From Xanthomonas vasicola (GTDB lineage Bacteria > Pseudomonadota > Gammaproteobacteria > Xanthomonadales > Xanthomonadaceae): a DNA stretch of 43,217 nt. Numbering within the stretch: the stretch's first letter is position 1; every line of letters starts with the position of its first letter. The DNA is taken from contig NZ_JSBW02000009.1 in NCBI RefSeq assembly GCF_000772705.2, forward strand, positions 1-43,217. Direction: 5' to 3'. The position numbers were made by a program, and so were the translations under genes. Shown here piece by piece: positions 1 to 7,938 of this stretch. Under the pieces are notes generated by a model that had not been told where the DNA came from, ran no database searches, and worked only from the letters and a program-made list of their open reading frames with translations.

Positions 1-1
1 C

Positions 2-763
2 CGGCATGCTTGCCGGACCTTTGCGCTGAGCGAGACCTGCTTTCGGTATCAGCCCAAGGCCAGCCAGGAGAACGCCCAGATTGCTGATTGGCTTGTGAGA
101 CTGACCGCGACCTATCGCGATTGGGGGTTCGGCTTGTGCTTCCTGCATCTGCGCAACGTGAAGGGCTTTGGCTGGAACTACAAGCGGGTGTACCGCATCT
201 ACCGGGAGTTGGAATTGAACCTGCGGATCAAGCCGAAGAGGCGGCTGGTGCGCGAGCGGCCAGAGCCGTTGGCGGTGCCGGAGACGATCAACCAGTTCTG
301 GTCGATGGACTTCATGCACGACCAGTTGGCCGATGGTCGCAGCTTCCGGTTGTTTAACGTGCTCGACGACTTCAATCGCGAGGGTCTGGGGATCGAGGTC
401 GACCTGTCGTTGCCATCGGCCCGGGTGATCCGCTCGTTGGATCAGATCATCGAGTGGCGCGGCAAGCCGCGCGTGATTCGCTGTGACAACGGCCCGGAGT
501 ACATCAGTGGCGCGCTGCTAGCCTGGGCACAGCAGCGCGGCATTCGGATCGACCACATCCAGCCGGGCAAACCACAGCAGAATGCTTACGTCGAGCGCTA
601 CAACCGTACCGTCCGCTATGCCTGGCTGGCCACAACGTTGTTCGACACCATCGAGCAGGTTCAGGACGAGGCCACACGCTGGCTATGGACGTACAACCAC
701 GAGCGCCCCAACATGGCGCTGGGCGGCATCACCCCAGCGATGAAATTGGCGATGACCGCATAG
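2..763 (+). CDS. IS3-family transposase OrfB, 5' end outside window
   Basis: DDE integrase/transposase of an IS3-family insertion sequence. The frame is open from base 2, so the true start (normally made as an OrfAB frameshift product) lies upstream; the GTG at 95 is only an internal codon. The upstream part contains the RYQPK segment usual in the HTH-like region of OrfB. The catalytic triad is visible as WSMDFMHD (first Asp), RCDNGPEY (second Asp) and [12 protein letters not shown] (Glu), followed by the typical C-terminal [12 protein letters not shown]. The stop TAG is at 761-763. About 35 bases downstream the sequence GCTAAAAGCGGGGGGATTACC is probably the right terminal inverted repeat. 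The reading frame looks intact over the visible part. The family is certain; the exact IS name is not determined. Confidence 0.93.
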   Translation, partial: RHACRTFALSETCFRYQPKASQENAQIADWLVRLTATYRDWGFGLCFLHLRNVKGFGWNYKRVYRIYRELELNLRIKPKRRLVRERPEPLAVPETINQFWSMDFMHDQLADGRSFRLFNVLDDFNREGLGIEVDLSLPSARVIRSLDQIIEWRGKPRVIRCDNGPEYISGALLAWAQQRGIRIDHIQPGKPQQNAYVERYNRTVRYAWLATTLFDTIEQVQDEATRWLWTYNHERPNMALGGITPAMKLAMTA

Positions 764-778
764 CTCCACTTTTGGCGA

Positions 779-803
779 CCGCTAAAAGCGGGGGGATTAC
801 CCG
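779..803. repeat. Probable right terminus of the IS3-family element
   Basis: GC-rich block ending in a run of six G and GATTACC directly after the transposase stop and before ubiA. This is the expected place for the right terminal inverted repeat of the IS. The left end is outside the window, so the repeat and any target duplication cannot be matched. Confidence 0.4.
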
Positions 804-845
804 CCCACATGACCACGGCCAAGCCGCGCTGCTACCCTTTGCCGC

Positions 846-1751
846 ATGAGCAAGCACGGTGTTGAACAACTGCCCGCAGCGCGCGCGCTGACGTGGCCGC
901 AGCGATTGGGCCAGTACTGGAAGCTGGTCCGTGGCGACCGCCCGATCGGCAGCCTGCTGCTGCTCTGGCCCACCTGGTGGGCGTTGTGGCTGGCCGCCGA
1001 TGGTCTGCCGCCGCTGTGGACGCTGTTCGTGTTCACCGCCGGGGTGTGGCTGACCCGCTCGGCCGGTTGCGTGATCAACGATTACGCCGACCGCTGGCTG
1101 GACCCGCATGTGGAGCGCACCAAATCGCGCCCGCTGGCCACCGGCGCGGTCTCCGGGCGAGAGGCGCTGTGGGTGTTCGTGGTGTTGATGCTGGTGGCCT
1201 TCGCGCTGGTGCTCACGCTCAACTGGCTCACCGTGGCGCTGAGCGTGCCCGGCGTGTTCCTGGCCGCCAGCTACCCCTATCTCAAGCGCCACACCCACCT
1301 GCCCCAGGTCTATCTGGGCATGGCGTTCGGCTGGGGCATCCCGATGGCCTTCGCCGCCGTGCAGGGCAGCGTGCCTTTGCTGGGCTGGCTGCTGTACGCG
1401 GCCAACATCCTGTGGGCCACCGCCTACGACACCTGGTATGCCATGGTCGACCGCGACGACGACATCCGCATGGGCAGCAAATCCACCGCCATCCTGTTCG
1501 GCAAATTCGATTTGGTCGCTCAAGGCATCTTGTATGCGCTGATGTTCGCAGTCCTGGCCTTGGTCGGCCTGCGTGCTGATCTTGCTGCTGCGTATTGGGC
1601 CGGTCTAGGCGCTGCGGTGCTGCTGGTGGCCTACGAATTCCGCATCGCCCGCCACCGCGAACGCGGCCCCTGCTTCGGCGCCTTCCTGCACAACAACTGG
1701 GTCGGCCTGGCGATCTTTGTGGGCATCGCCGTGGCGGTGGCCGGGCGTTAG
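846..1751 (+). CDS. ubiA: 4-hydroxybenzoate octaprenyltransferase UbiA
   Basis: Integral membrane prenyltransferase that joins a polyprenyl tail to 4-hydroxybenzoate, an early step of ubiquinone synthesis. The 301-residue protein has the two Asp-rich motifs of the UbiA family: NDYADRWLD at about residues 78-86 and [12 protein letters not shown] at about 195-206, which bind the Mg-diphosphate. These are separated by several hydrophobic transmembrane segments. Length is normal for UbiA. No strong ribosome site precedes the ATG at 846; the start was chosen by the usual N-terminal length. The gene stands alone between an IS element and a mobile island, so its former neighbours have been displaced. 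Its substrate, 4-hydroxybenzoate, is also the substrate of pobA further along the window. Confidence 0.95.
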   Translation: MSKHGVEQLPAARALTWPQRLGQYWKLVRGDRPIGSLLLLWPTWWALWLAADGLPPLWTLFVFTAGVWLTRSAGCVINDYADRWLDPHVERTKSRPLATGAVSGREALWVFVVLMLVAFALVLTLNWLTVALSVPGVFLAASYPYLKRHTHLPQVYLGMAFGWGIPMAFAAVQGSVPLLGWLLYAANILWATAYDTWYAMVDRDDDIRMGSKSTAILFGKFDLVAQGILYALMFAVLALVGLRADLAAAYWAGLGAAVLLVAYEFRIARHRERGPCFGAFLHNNWVGLAIFVGIAVAVAGR

Positions 1752-1755
1752 ATTC

Positions 1756-1776
1756 GGGATTGGGGATTGGGGATTC
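1756..1776. repeat. Three tandem 7-base repeats GGGATTG
   Basis: GGGATTG, GGGATTG and GGGATTC lie in tandem a few bases after the ubiA stop. Such GGGATTGGGGATT runs are common after genes in Xanthomonas chromosomes; no function is known to me. Confidence 0.6.
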
Positions 1777-1938
1777 GTCGATTAACGGCCAGGACTTGAA
1801 ATTGCGAGCAAGGATCAAAGCTCGCCAGCATCTTCAACGGCTCCATTCCTCAGTCTTTTCTTCTTGTCATCGGCCATCCACCCAGCGAAGTCACATCGCC
1901 ATCCATCGCGCCTCCTCTCAGACAGAGAGCCCTGCAGT

Positions 1939-2154
1939 TCAGGGCTCGTCGGGTTCGGCAGCGGTCTGAAGGATGCGTGCCCAGTACGCGGGATCGTTTT
2001 AGTACGCAGCGAGCGCGTCGATATCGACCGTGATGCCGGTCTGGCTGAACTCGAAGGCGCCGAACAGGTTCACGTGCTGCCAGGCGACGGGGGAGATACT
2101 GCCGATGAGTTCCATCGCGGCATGATGTCCGACAATCCGTTGCACAAGCAGTTT
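1939..2154 (-). pseudogene. C-terminal remnant of a Tn3-family transposase (tnpA)
   Basis: The minus frame from 2154 down to the stop at 1939-1941 reads as the extreme C-terminus of a Tn3-family DDE transposase. It contains MELIGSISPVAWQHVNLFG, matching the conserved family tail (SPLxWxHINLxG). The frame is interrupted by an in-frame TAA (1999-2001) after DIDALAAY and continues with DPAYWARILQTAAEPDEP to a second stop. An upstream in-frame stop at 2155-2157 closes the other side. Only about 70 codons of roughly 1000 remain, so this is a dead fragment. It lies immediately upstream of, and divergent from, the toxin-antitoxin pair. Tn3-family transposons, including TnXax1-like elements of Xanthomonas, often carry such pairs. 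No 38-base Tn3 terminal repeat was recognised nearby. Confidence 0.7.
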
Positions 2155-2205
2155 TCAGGACAGCGTCCGGCACGGCCGACTAATGATCGTTTGACGGACA
2201 TCGCA

Positions 2206-2227
2206 AGTAATGCTTTTTTGCATTACT
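2206..2227. promoter_or_regulatory. Perfect palindrome upstream of the antitoxin gene (probable autoregulatory operator)
   Basis: AGTAATGC at 2206-2213 and its exact inverse GCATTACT at 2220-2227 are separated by six T. The right arm overlaps a possible -10 box (TACTAT, 2224-2229). It sits 36 bases before the antitoxin start. Antitoxins with AbrB/MazE DNA-binding domains usually repress their own operon from such palindromes, so this is a likely operator by position; binding is inferred. Confidence 0.55.
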
Positions 2228-2262
2228 ATACGTCGACCCATGAGATTGCGAGGCACATCACC

Positions 2263-2514
2263 ATGACCACATTGACCGTTACCGCACGTGGACAAGTGAC
2301 GTTTCGGAAGGACGTACTGCAACACCTCGGCATTAGGCCAGGCGACAAGATCGAGCTTGACTTGCTGCCAGATGGTCGGGGAGTACTCAAGGCGGCACGG
2401 CCCGCAGGGACGATAGCCAGCTTTGTCGGCCTGCTCGCGGGTAAGACGCAGAAGGTTGCCACTATCGAAGAAATCAACGAGGCGGCTGCACAAGGATGGG
2501 CAGGCAAGCAATGA
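2263..2514 (+). CDS. AbrB/MazE (SpoVT-AbrB fold) antitoxin
   Basis: An 83-residue protein with the swapped-hairpin AbrB DNA-binding fold at its N-terminus: TLTVTARGQVTFRKDVLQHL, then GIRPGDKIEL, about residues 3-35. The C-terminal half would bind and neutralise the toxin. The ATG at 2263 was chosen because the AbrB domain begins two residues later; the longer open frame upstream (to 1864) crosses the tnpA remnant and a palindrome and is not coding. It overlaps the toxin gene by ATGA (2511-2514), the usual arrangement for a translationally coupled type II toxin-antitoxin operon. It belongs to a mobile-DNA mosaic and may be a relic of the adjacent Tn3-like transposon. Confidence 0.85.
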   Translation: MTTLTVTARGQVTFRKDVLQHLGIRPGDKIELDLLPDGRGVLKAARPAGTIASFVGLLAGKTQKVATIEEINEAAAQGWAGKQ

Positions 2515-2906
2515 AGGTCGCAGTCGATACCAACGTCCTTGTGCGTGCTGTTGTGCGTGACGATCCCGCACAAGCGGACGTTGCCGCCGCAGTCTTGACC
2601 GATGCCGAGTTGATCGCGGTTGCGCTGCCGTGCCTATGCGAATTTGTTTGGGTGCTGATGCGTGTCTATGGCTTACAGCAATCTGACGCGGCCGACGCGA
2701 TCCGGGCGCTACTGGCCGCCGCCAACGTGGAAGTGAACCGGCCCGCCGTGGAGGCCGGTTTGCTGGTGCTCGACGCAGGCGGTGACTTTGCCGATGGCGT
2801 CATTGCCTACGAAGGTAATTGGCTTGGTGGGGAAACCTTCGTTTCCTTCGATAAGAAGGCGGTGACACTTCTCTCTGCCCAAGGGCAATCAGCGCGTCTT
2901 TTGTGA
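2511..2906 (+). CDS. PIN-domain toxin (VapC-like ribonuclease)
   Basis: A 131-residue PIN-domain protein, normally an endoribonuclease toxin of a VapBC-type pair. The acidic metal-binding residues are in place: D6 in VDTN, E44 in LCEFVW, D92/D95 in GGDFADGVI and D114 in VSFDKKA. The ATG at 2511 overlaps the antitoxin stop by four bases. The protein looks complete, so the pair is probably functional. It converges on the degraded relaxase gene on the other strand, whose open frame runs through it in antisense. Confidence 0.88.
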   Translation: MKVAVDTNVLVRAVVRDDPAQADVAAAVLTDAELIAVALPCLCEFVWVLMRVYGLQQSDAADAIRALLAAANVEVNRPAVEAGLLVLDAGGDFADGVIAYEGNWLGGETFVSFDKKAVTLLSAQGQSARLL

Positions 2907-2994
2907 CGGACATGAGAATGAACGAATTTCGGCGACTGGCCACGAAGATCGACCAGCATATGCAACAGCTTCCGCTGGCCGCTCCTTGCGCAGT

Positions 2995-4212
2995 TAGTCG
3001 AAGCGGCCGTAGCCCGATGGCTTGCCGGCCGCTGCCTGGCTGCTTGCGCTGGTGTTCGAGCTGCTGACGCTGGAACGCCTGCTTGCCGTCGGCTGTGCCT
3101 TTGGGTTGCATACCGACGTCGCGGCGCTGCAATTGGCGTTCGCGGTGGATCGCCAGTGCCGTGCTCTTGTCGAAGCGCCGCGCGATTGCGGCCAGCAGCT
3201 CCTGGACCGAGTTCGTGTAGACGCGCGCCTCGTGGCAGGCACGGCTGATCGCCACGTAATACAGATTCATCGACGTGGTGCGGCTCTTGGTATCCAGCGC
3301 GATCAGTGCGCGGTCGTTGCTCAAGCCCTGCGAGCTGTGGACGGTGGACGCGTAGGCGTGCTCGAGGTGCAGCGGCTTGTTCACCGGTAGTTCGAGCGCG
3401 CGTGCCGGCCGGCCGTCGCGCTGCTCGACCGATTCGAGCTTGACGACGCCGCCGATCACGCCGGCAACGCGCATGCGGTCGCCGTTCGTGAGGTCGCGAC
3501 CGGGATCGTTGCGGTTGATCCGCACGGTATCCCCGACCGACAGCTCGGCGCGCTCAAGGTGGTAGACGCTGAGCTGCGTGGCCTTGCGCGGGTTGATCGT
3601 GGTGGTGGTACCGTCTTGCCGCTGCAAGACCAGTACATTGCCGGGTAACGCTTCCTTGAGGCGATAGGTCTCGCCTCGCGTCAGGCCGGCTTTCTGATAG
3701 TCCTTCTCGGGCTGGATAACCATGCCCGGCTGATAGCTTCGCGCAAAGCGGCGCTGCGCCTGTGTCAGGTCTACACGAGTCAGCGTCTCGAACTCCCGCC
3801 CCTTGCCGGTCAGGTCCAGCGACTCGCGCACCATGCGATTGATCTCGCGGCGAGCCTCGTTGGTGCCGGCAACGATCAGTGTCTCGCGGCGCTCGGGTTC
3901 AGTGAGCTGGATGTAGTCGTTCACGATGGCCCGGTGCCGCTCGGTCGGCTCTTTCAGTTCCTCAACGTGCTTGATGTGCGCAAGCGATTGCGTGACGCGG
4001 CCCTCGGCCGCGTGCTCGACAGCGGTTTTCAGCTCGTGGTCTTTCTGGCGCTGAATCTCGCTGATTCGTGCGGTCTGCATGCCGTCCTGTTGGAGCTGCG
4101 CGAACGGCTTGCCCGCCTCGATGGCCTCAGTCTGCTTGGTGTCGCCAAGCAAAACCATGCGGGCGCCCGCCTTCTCGACAATTCGCATGACCTGTTCCAT
4201 CTGGCGAGCGCC
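2995..4212 (-). pseudogene. N-terminally truncated MobF-type conjugative relaxase/helicase (TraI/TrwC-like)
   Basis: About 400 residues of the helicase half of a MobF relaxase (TraI/TrwC family) that nicks and unwinds plasmid DNA in conjugation. Visible SF1 helicase motifs are GDTKQTEAIEAG (motif III), TVHSSQGLS (motif V) and YYVAISRA (motif VI). The relaxase domain and the Walker A and B region are missing: homology starts at about VGARQMEQV, just where the IS6-family fragment ends. The nominal open frame continues to 2800, antisense to the toxin, but the neighbouring frame ends in GKPSGYGRFD at about 2995. A frameshift near 3040 may therefore have changed the tail. It cannot act as a relaxase and marks plasmid-derived DNA inserted in the chromosome. 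Confidence 0.8.
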
Positions 4213-4574
4213 AACGACCACTCACCCCCGATTCGAACGTAGGTCTCGTCCATCCTCCAGCTTGTGCCGACCCTGCGTTTGCACCGCCGGAACGCTTTTT
4301 CCAGTAGCGGCAACAGTTTTATCGCTCAGCGGTGAACTGTCGAATGGTCCACAGCAATTCCACGCTCTGCCATCATCTCTTCGAGGTGTCGTAAGCTCAA
4401 CGGATACGAAACATACCAACGCACACATAGGAGCATCACGTCCAGCGGATAGTGGAGCCGTTTAAACACTTTCCTCATCGCCGCAGTCAGCTTTTGCTTC
4501 ATGGATCGGATTGTTCGCTCGGGGTATTCCTGAACCCACATTCTTACACCCCCAGTACTTATCGCGACAGAGCC
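4207..4574 (-). mobile_element. Truncated IS6-family insertion sequence
   Basis: One end of an IS6-family element. The outer base is 4574: on the minus strand it begins GGCTCTGTCGCGAT, close to the IS6-family terminal repeat GGCTCTGTTGCAAA. It contains the start of the transposase and breaks off inside it at about 4207-4212, where relaxase sequence begins. The other terminal repeat is absent, so the element is immobile. Its intact end abuts the effector gene exactly at the effector stop codon. Confidence 0.78.
4209..4502 (-). pseudogene. IS6-family transposase, N-terminal fragment with nonsense mutation
   Basis: Starts at ATG 4502 with MKQKLTAAMRKVFKRLHYPL, then the segment CVRWYVSYPLSLRHLEEMM and MAERGIAVDHSTVHR typical of IS6-family transposases. 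The next codon is TGA (minus strand, near 4325) where the family has Trp (TGG). The same frame then goes on with LLPLLEKAFRR, WRMDETYVRIGG, containing the first catalytic Asp, before being cut off at the relaxase junction. It is therefore doubly inactivated: a stop after about 58 codons and loss of the remaining DDE domain. Confidence 0.82.
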
Positions 4575-5701
4575 TACGCCCGCAGCGCGTCGCCCTGATC
4601 CGCCGACCACGCCTCGAGCGACTTCGCGTCCTTCGACCCGAATCGGTTTGCCGCTGCGTAGTCGTAGAAGAACTGCAGCACAGCAGCCTTCTCGTCGCGG
4701 AAGGTGGCCTTGTAGGCCTTACCCGCCGCGGTGATCGAGCCTTCGTCGCGCTGGCGCAGTTTCACCTGCCGATCGACGATCTCCTTCATCGGCACGTCGC
4801 CAGCATTCGTGAGCATGTCGAGCGCGCTCATGAACATCGTGGTGCGCCCCATGCCGCCTCGGCAGTGAACCACAAAGTGGACGTTTTCCAGGCCCTTGTC
4901 CATCACGACGCTGCGCGTGCTCGCCGCGAAATGCGCGAGGGCATCTTCGTCCGGCGCGGCGTGATCGGGCACGGGCACGCGGATGTATATGCCGCCCTTG
5001 CGCGTGACTAGCCGCTTTTCCGTCTCCACCTCGTCGCTCGACACGGAAAGGGTGAGCGGCTCCGCCGCGCGCTTGACCTTCGCAGTGCTGCCGTTGGGGA
5101 TCGACACTTCCTTCCCGTCGTTCTTGCGGACCCATTTCGAGAGCTTCTTTTCTTCCTTGGACTCGATGTCGGCCATCGGCTTGTCCACGTTACCCCAATT
5201 CTTGTTGTCTAGCGCCATCCAGGAAACCGGCTTGCCGCTGACGAAGCCATGCGCTTCCTGGCGCGTATCGATCACCACGACCGTTTTCGGATACGCGCTC
5301 TTGATCACGTCATCCAGTTGCGCTTCGGAAAACTGCTCGATACCGGTCATGCTGATGCGATCAAGTCCCTCCTGATTGATACCGTCGAGTGCGGCGAGGT
5401 TGGTGGTGGATCGAATTCGGCTCGGTTCGACCGAGTCGAAAATCATGGTCGGCCGTTTCTGGTTTTCCAGTTTCTCCGGTTTGGTGATCGACGGGTAACT
5501 GCTCGATCGGACGAGGGAGGAAGAGGCACGGCGCGGCTCGCCGCCTTCGGTTTCCCGTTGCGGGCGCCTGGCGAGACCCGACAGGGCGCCCTGGGGCGAG
5601 GTGTTGCTCCGGACCTCAACTCTGTTATCGGGTTCCGGGGTGTCGGGCCGCGAATTTTCACCGCCCACATAGCCGGATTTGCAAGTGGCCGTCGTCTTCA
5701 T
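4574..5701 (-). CDS. xopH: Type III effector, PTP-like phytase/tyrosine phosphatase (XopH/AvrBs1.1 family)
   Basis: A 375-residue protein with a Ser/Arg/Pro-rich, disordered N-terminus of the kind used as type III secretion signal (residues 1-80). It is followed by a cysteine-phosphatase domain with active-site loop HCRGGMGRTT (C280, R286) and candidate general acids in DHAAPDEDAL (about 246-255). The signature HCxxGxGR fits PTP-like inositol-polyphosphate phosphatases. The XopH/AvrBs1.1 effector of X. campestris pv. vesicatoria has phytase activity; identity to it is recalled from the motif and architecture, not searched. It would be injected into plant cells. The ATG at 5701 has AAGGCG upstream and lies 55 bases after a -10 box controlled by a PIP box, so expression should depend on HrpX. 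The stop codon TAG is formed at the IS6 boundary; the native C-terminus may be altered. Confidence 0.83.
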   Translation of the reverse strand: MKTTATCKSGYVGGENSRPDTPEPDNRVEVRSNTSPQGALSGLARRPQRETEGGEPRRASSSLVRSSSYPSITKPEKLENQKRPTMIFDSVEPSRIRSTTNLAALDGINQEGLDRISMTGIEQFSEAQLDDVIKSAYPKTVVVIDTRQEAHGFVSGKPVSWMALDNKNWGNVDKPMADIESKEEKKLSKWVRKNDGKEVSIPNGSTAKVKRAAEPLTLSVSSDEVETEKRLVTRKGGIYIRVPVPDHAAPDEDALAHFAASTRSVVMDKGLENVHFVVHCRGGMGRTTMFMSALDMLTNAGDVPMKEIVDRQVKLRQRDEGSITAAGKAYKATFRDEKAAVLQFFYDYAAANRFGSKDAKSLEAWSADQGDALRA

Positions 5702-5755
5702 TCAGGTTCGCCTTTCAATTTAAAAAGATATCCTGATCATATTTAAAATTTTTCA

Positions 5756-5817
5756 AAGATATGCTATCAGCGGCAGTGCGGATTCCCGGCTGGCGAACAC
5801 CTATCCGCATGAGCGAA
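5756..5817 (-). promoter_or_regulatory. PIP box and -10 box of the effector (HrpX-dependent promoter)
   Basis: On the minus strand TTCGC (5817-5813), 15 bases, TTCGC (5797-5793), then 31 bases to TATCTT (5761-5756). This equals the Xanthomonas consensus TTCGB-N15-TTCGB-N30-32-YANNNT exactly. It lies in strikingly AT-rich DNA directly upstream of the effector start at 5701. Confidence 0.92.
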
Positions 5818-5957
5818 GGACTTCGACCTCGATATTATGGCTCAGGCGCAAATAGGCGGTGCGAATCGGTTAAGGCTATTTTTGCCCATCCCCCGAAAAC
5901 TAAAAATTGTCCCGAAAGCCTTTCTGGTAAAGGTTTTGTGGCGAGTGGCGCAGTTTT

Positions 5958-5992
5958 CTCCCCTCTCCTGCGGGAGAGGAGTTGGGGTGAGG
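5958..5992. repeat. Palindromic CTCTCC-GGAGAG intergenic repeat
   Basis: CTCTCC TGCG GGAGAG followed by GAGTTGGGGTGAG matches a repeat widespread between genes in Xanthomonas and relatives. It lies 3' of comF (minus strand) at the right edge of the mobile island and could act as a transcription terminator-like hairpin; no T tract follows. Confidence 0.5.
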
Positions 5993-6037
5993 TACGGACG
6001 CAGCCGCGCAAGCAGACCGCCGCAATCTCAATCGCGG

Positions 6038-6763
6038 TCACGGCACCCGCGCGCAGACCCACGCATCCACCCGTTGCACCCCCGCCTTGCGTAATGCCTT
6101 CGCCGCGGCGTGCAGTGTCGCGCCGGTCGTCATCACGTCGTCCACCAGCGCTACATGCGCCGGCAACGCACCGCGGGCAACAAACGCATCGCGCAGATTG
6201 CGCTGCCGCTCGATCGCGTCCAGTTCGGATTGCGGCGCGGTCGCGCGCACGCGGCGCAGCAACGGCAGGCACGGCAGCTGCAGCGCGCGGCCAAGCGGCC
6301 TGGCCATCTCCAGCGCCTGGTCGTAGCCGCGCTGGCGCAAGCGCTGCCGGTGCAGGCTCACCGGCACCAACGCCTGCGGGCGCGGCAAACCCGCACAGCG
6401 CCGGGCCATCAGGTCGCTGAGCAGGCGGCCCGCCGCCAGATCCTCATGGAATTTGAATCGCCGCAGCAGCCCGTCCACCGGCCAGCGATAGGTGAAGCAG
6501 GCATGCACCCGCTGCAGCGGTGGTGGTTCCTGCAGGCATTGCCCGCACAGCGCCACCCCATCGGAGGCGAACAGCTGGGTGGCGCAGCACAGGCAGGCAT
6601 GGCCATGATTCGGCAAGGCGGCGCGACACGCGGGGCACAGATCGACATCCGGCGTACCGGCCTCTGCGCAGACCAGACACAGGCTCGGCAGCAACAGCCG
6701 CAGCAGCCGTTGCGGCCACCTGTAAACCGATCGAACCTCTCTAAAGTTGACAGCCTCTTCCAT
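6038..6763 (-). CDS. comF: ComF family phosphoribosyltransferase-like protein
   Basis: A 241-residue protein of the ComF/GntX family, linked to DNA uptake in naturally competent bacteria. The N-terminal part has paired cysteines of a zinc-ribbon type ([24 protein letters not shown]). The C-terminal part is a phosphoribosyltransferase fold with the PRPP-binding signature [12 protein letters not shown] near residue 210. The ATG at 6763 is used, though a GTG two codons upstream is possible and the conserved part begins only at about [11 protein letters not shown]. The gene is divergent from bioB and its first codons contain a BirA-like operator, so its start may really lie further in. The 3' end faces the mobile island. 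Confidence 0.88.
   Translation of the reverse strand: MEEAVNFREVRSVYRWPQRLLRLLLPSLCLVCAEAGTPDVDLCPACRAALPNHGHACLCCATQLFASDGVALCGQCLQEPPPLQRVHACFTYRWPVDGLLRRFKFHEDLAAGRLLSDLMARRCAGLPRPQALVPVSLHRQRLRQRGYDQALEMARPLGRALQLPCLPLLRRVRATAPQSELDAIERQRNLRDAFVARGALPAHVALVDDVMTTGATLHAAAKALRKAGVQRVDAWVCARVP
6721..6752. promoter_or_regulatory. BirA-like operator (BioO) overlapping the bioB -35 box
   Basis: TGTAAACC (6721-6728), 16 bases, AGTTGACA (6745-6752). The BirA consensus is TTGTAAACC-N14-16-GGTTTACAA; here the left arm is perfect and the right arm agrees at 6 of 8 positions. TTGACA at 6747-6752 is also a perfect -35 hexamer for bioB, with a weak -10 (CAGACT) 17 bases on. Binding of biotinyl-AMP-loaded BirA here would block bioB transcription. 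Inferred from sequence only. Confidence 0.6.
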
Positions 6764-6812
6764 GCTCACCAGACTGCCTGGCTTACAAGCCGCTGACTGT
6801 CAGGAAACTCCG

Positions 6813-7847
6813 ATGTCTGTTGTCGTCCGCCATGACTGGGATCACAAAGAACTGCAGTCGCTGTTCGATCTGCCATTTCCGGAGCTGCTGCATCGCGCCG
6901 CCAGCGTGCATCGCGCCCATTTCGATCCCGCTGAAGTGCAGGTCTCCACGTTGCTGTCGGTCAAGACCGGCGGTTGCCCGGAAGACTGCGCCTATTGCCC
7001 GCAGGCGCAGCGCTACGACACCGGCGTGACCGCGCAGAAGCTGATGGAGACCGAAGAGGTCGTGGCAAAAGCGCGCCAGGCAAAGGCCGCCGGTGCTTCG
7101 CGCTTCTGCATGGGCGCCGCCTGGCGCTCGCCCAAGGAGCGCGACATTCCGAAGGTTGCCGCGATGATCCGCGAGGTGAAGGCCATGGGTCTGGAAACCT
7201 GCGCCACACTCGGCATGCTCGACGCCGGCCAGGCGCGTGCGCTCAAGGATGCCGGGCTGGACTACTACAACCACAATCTGGACACCGCGCCGGATTACTA
7301 CGACTCCATCATTCACACACGCCAGTACCAGGATCGCCTGAACACGCTGGAGCATGTGCGCGATGTCGGTCTGAAGACCTGCTGCGGCGGCATCGTCGGC
7401 ATGGGCGAAACCCGCGACCACCGCATCGGTTTGCTGCTGGCGCTGGCCACGCTGCCGGCGCATCCGGATTCGGTGCCGATCAATCAGCTGGTGCAGGTGC
7501 CCGGCACCCCGCTGCATGGCACCCAGCAGCTGGATCCGTTCGAGTTCGTGCGCATGATCGCCGTTGCCCGCATCGTCATGCCCAAGTCGATGGTGCGCCT
7601 GTCCGCCGGCCGCGAAGCGATGAGCGACGAACTGCAGGCGCTGTGCTTCCTGGCCGGTGCCAACTCGATCTTCTACGGCGAAAAACTGCTCACCACCGGC
7701 AACCCGGACACCGAGCGCGACCAGGCCCTGTTCCAGCGCCTGGGCCTGCGCCCCATGCAAATCACTGTCGATGCGGCCGAGCGCGATCACCCTGGCACCG
7801 TGCATGCGGAGATCACCCGCAGCGCGGCCTGCGAGCACGCCGCCTGA
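6813..7847 (+). CDS. bioB: Biotin synthase BioB
   Basis: Radical-SAM enzyme that inserts sulfur into dethiobiotin, the last step of biotin synthesis. The 344-residue protein carries the CxxxCxxC iron-sulfur motif in [12 protein letters not shown] and the family segments [10 protein letters not shown] and [12 protein letters not shown], with the other cluster-binding Cys and Arg region (MVRLSAGRE) later on. The ATG at 6813 has AGGAAA seven bases upstream; the 22 codons of open frame before it overlap the operator and are not coding. It is first in the + strand bio run, and is divergent from comF across a probable BirA-controlled promoter. Confidence 0.97.
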   Translation: MSVVVRHDWDHKELQSLFDLPFPELLHRAASVHRAHFDPAEVQVSTLLSVKTGGCPEDCAYCPQAQRYDTGVTAQKLMETEEVVAKARQAKAAGASRFCMGAAWRSPKERDIPKVAAMIREVKAMGLETCATLGMLDAGQARALKDAGLDYYNHNLDTAPDYYDSIIHTRQYQDRLNTLEHVRDVGLKTCCGGIVGMGETRDHRIGLLLALATLPAHPDSVPINQLVQVPGTPLHGTQQLDPFEFVRMIAVARIVMPKSMVRLSAGREAMSDELQALCFLAGANSIFYGEKLLTTGNPDTERDQALFQRLGLRPMQITVDAAERDHPGTVHAEITRSAACEHAA

Positions 7848-7938
7848 GCCCGCGCCCGGCACCGGTCGTCGGTGCCGGCTGGGCGCACTGAGCCCGGCAC
7901 GCTACGCTAGCAGCCCTTCTCTGCCGTTGAACGCCCCC

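Noticed and set aside
1864..2262. N-terminal extension of the antitoxin frame
   Set aside because: Overlaps the tnpA remnant and the operator palindrome; the AbrB domain begins at ATG 2263.
2800..2994. C-terminal extension of the relaxase frame over the toxin gene
   Set aside because: Antisense to the conserved PIN domain; translation shows no relaxase features.
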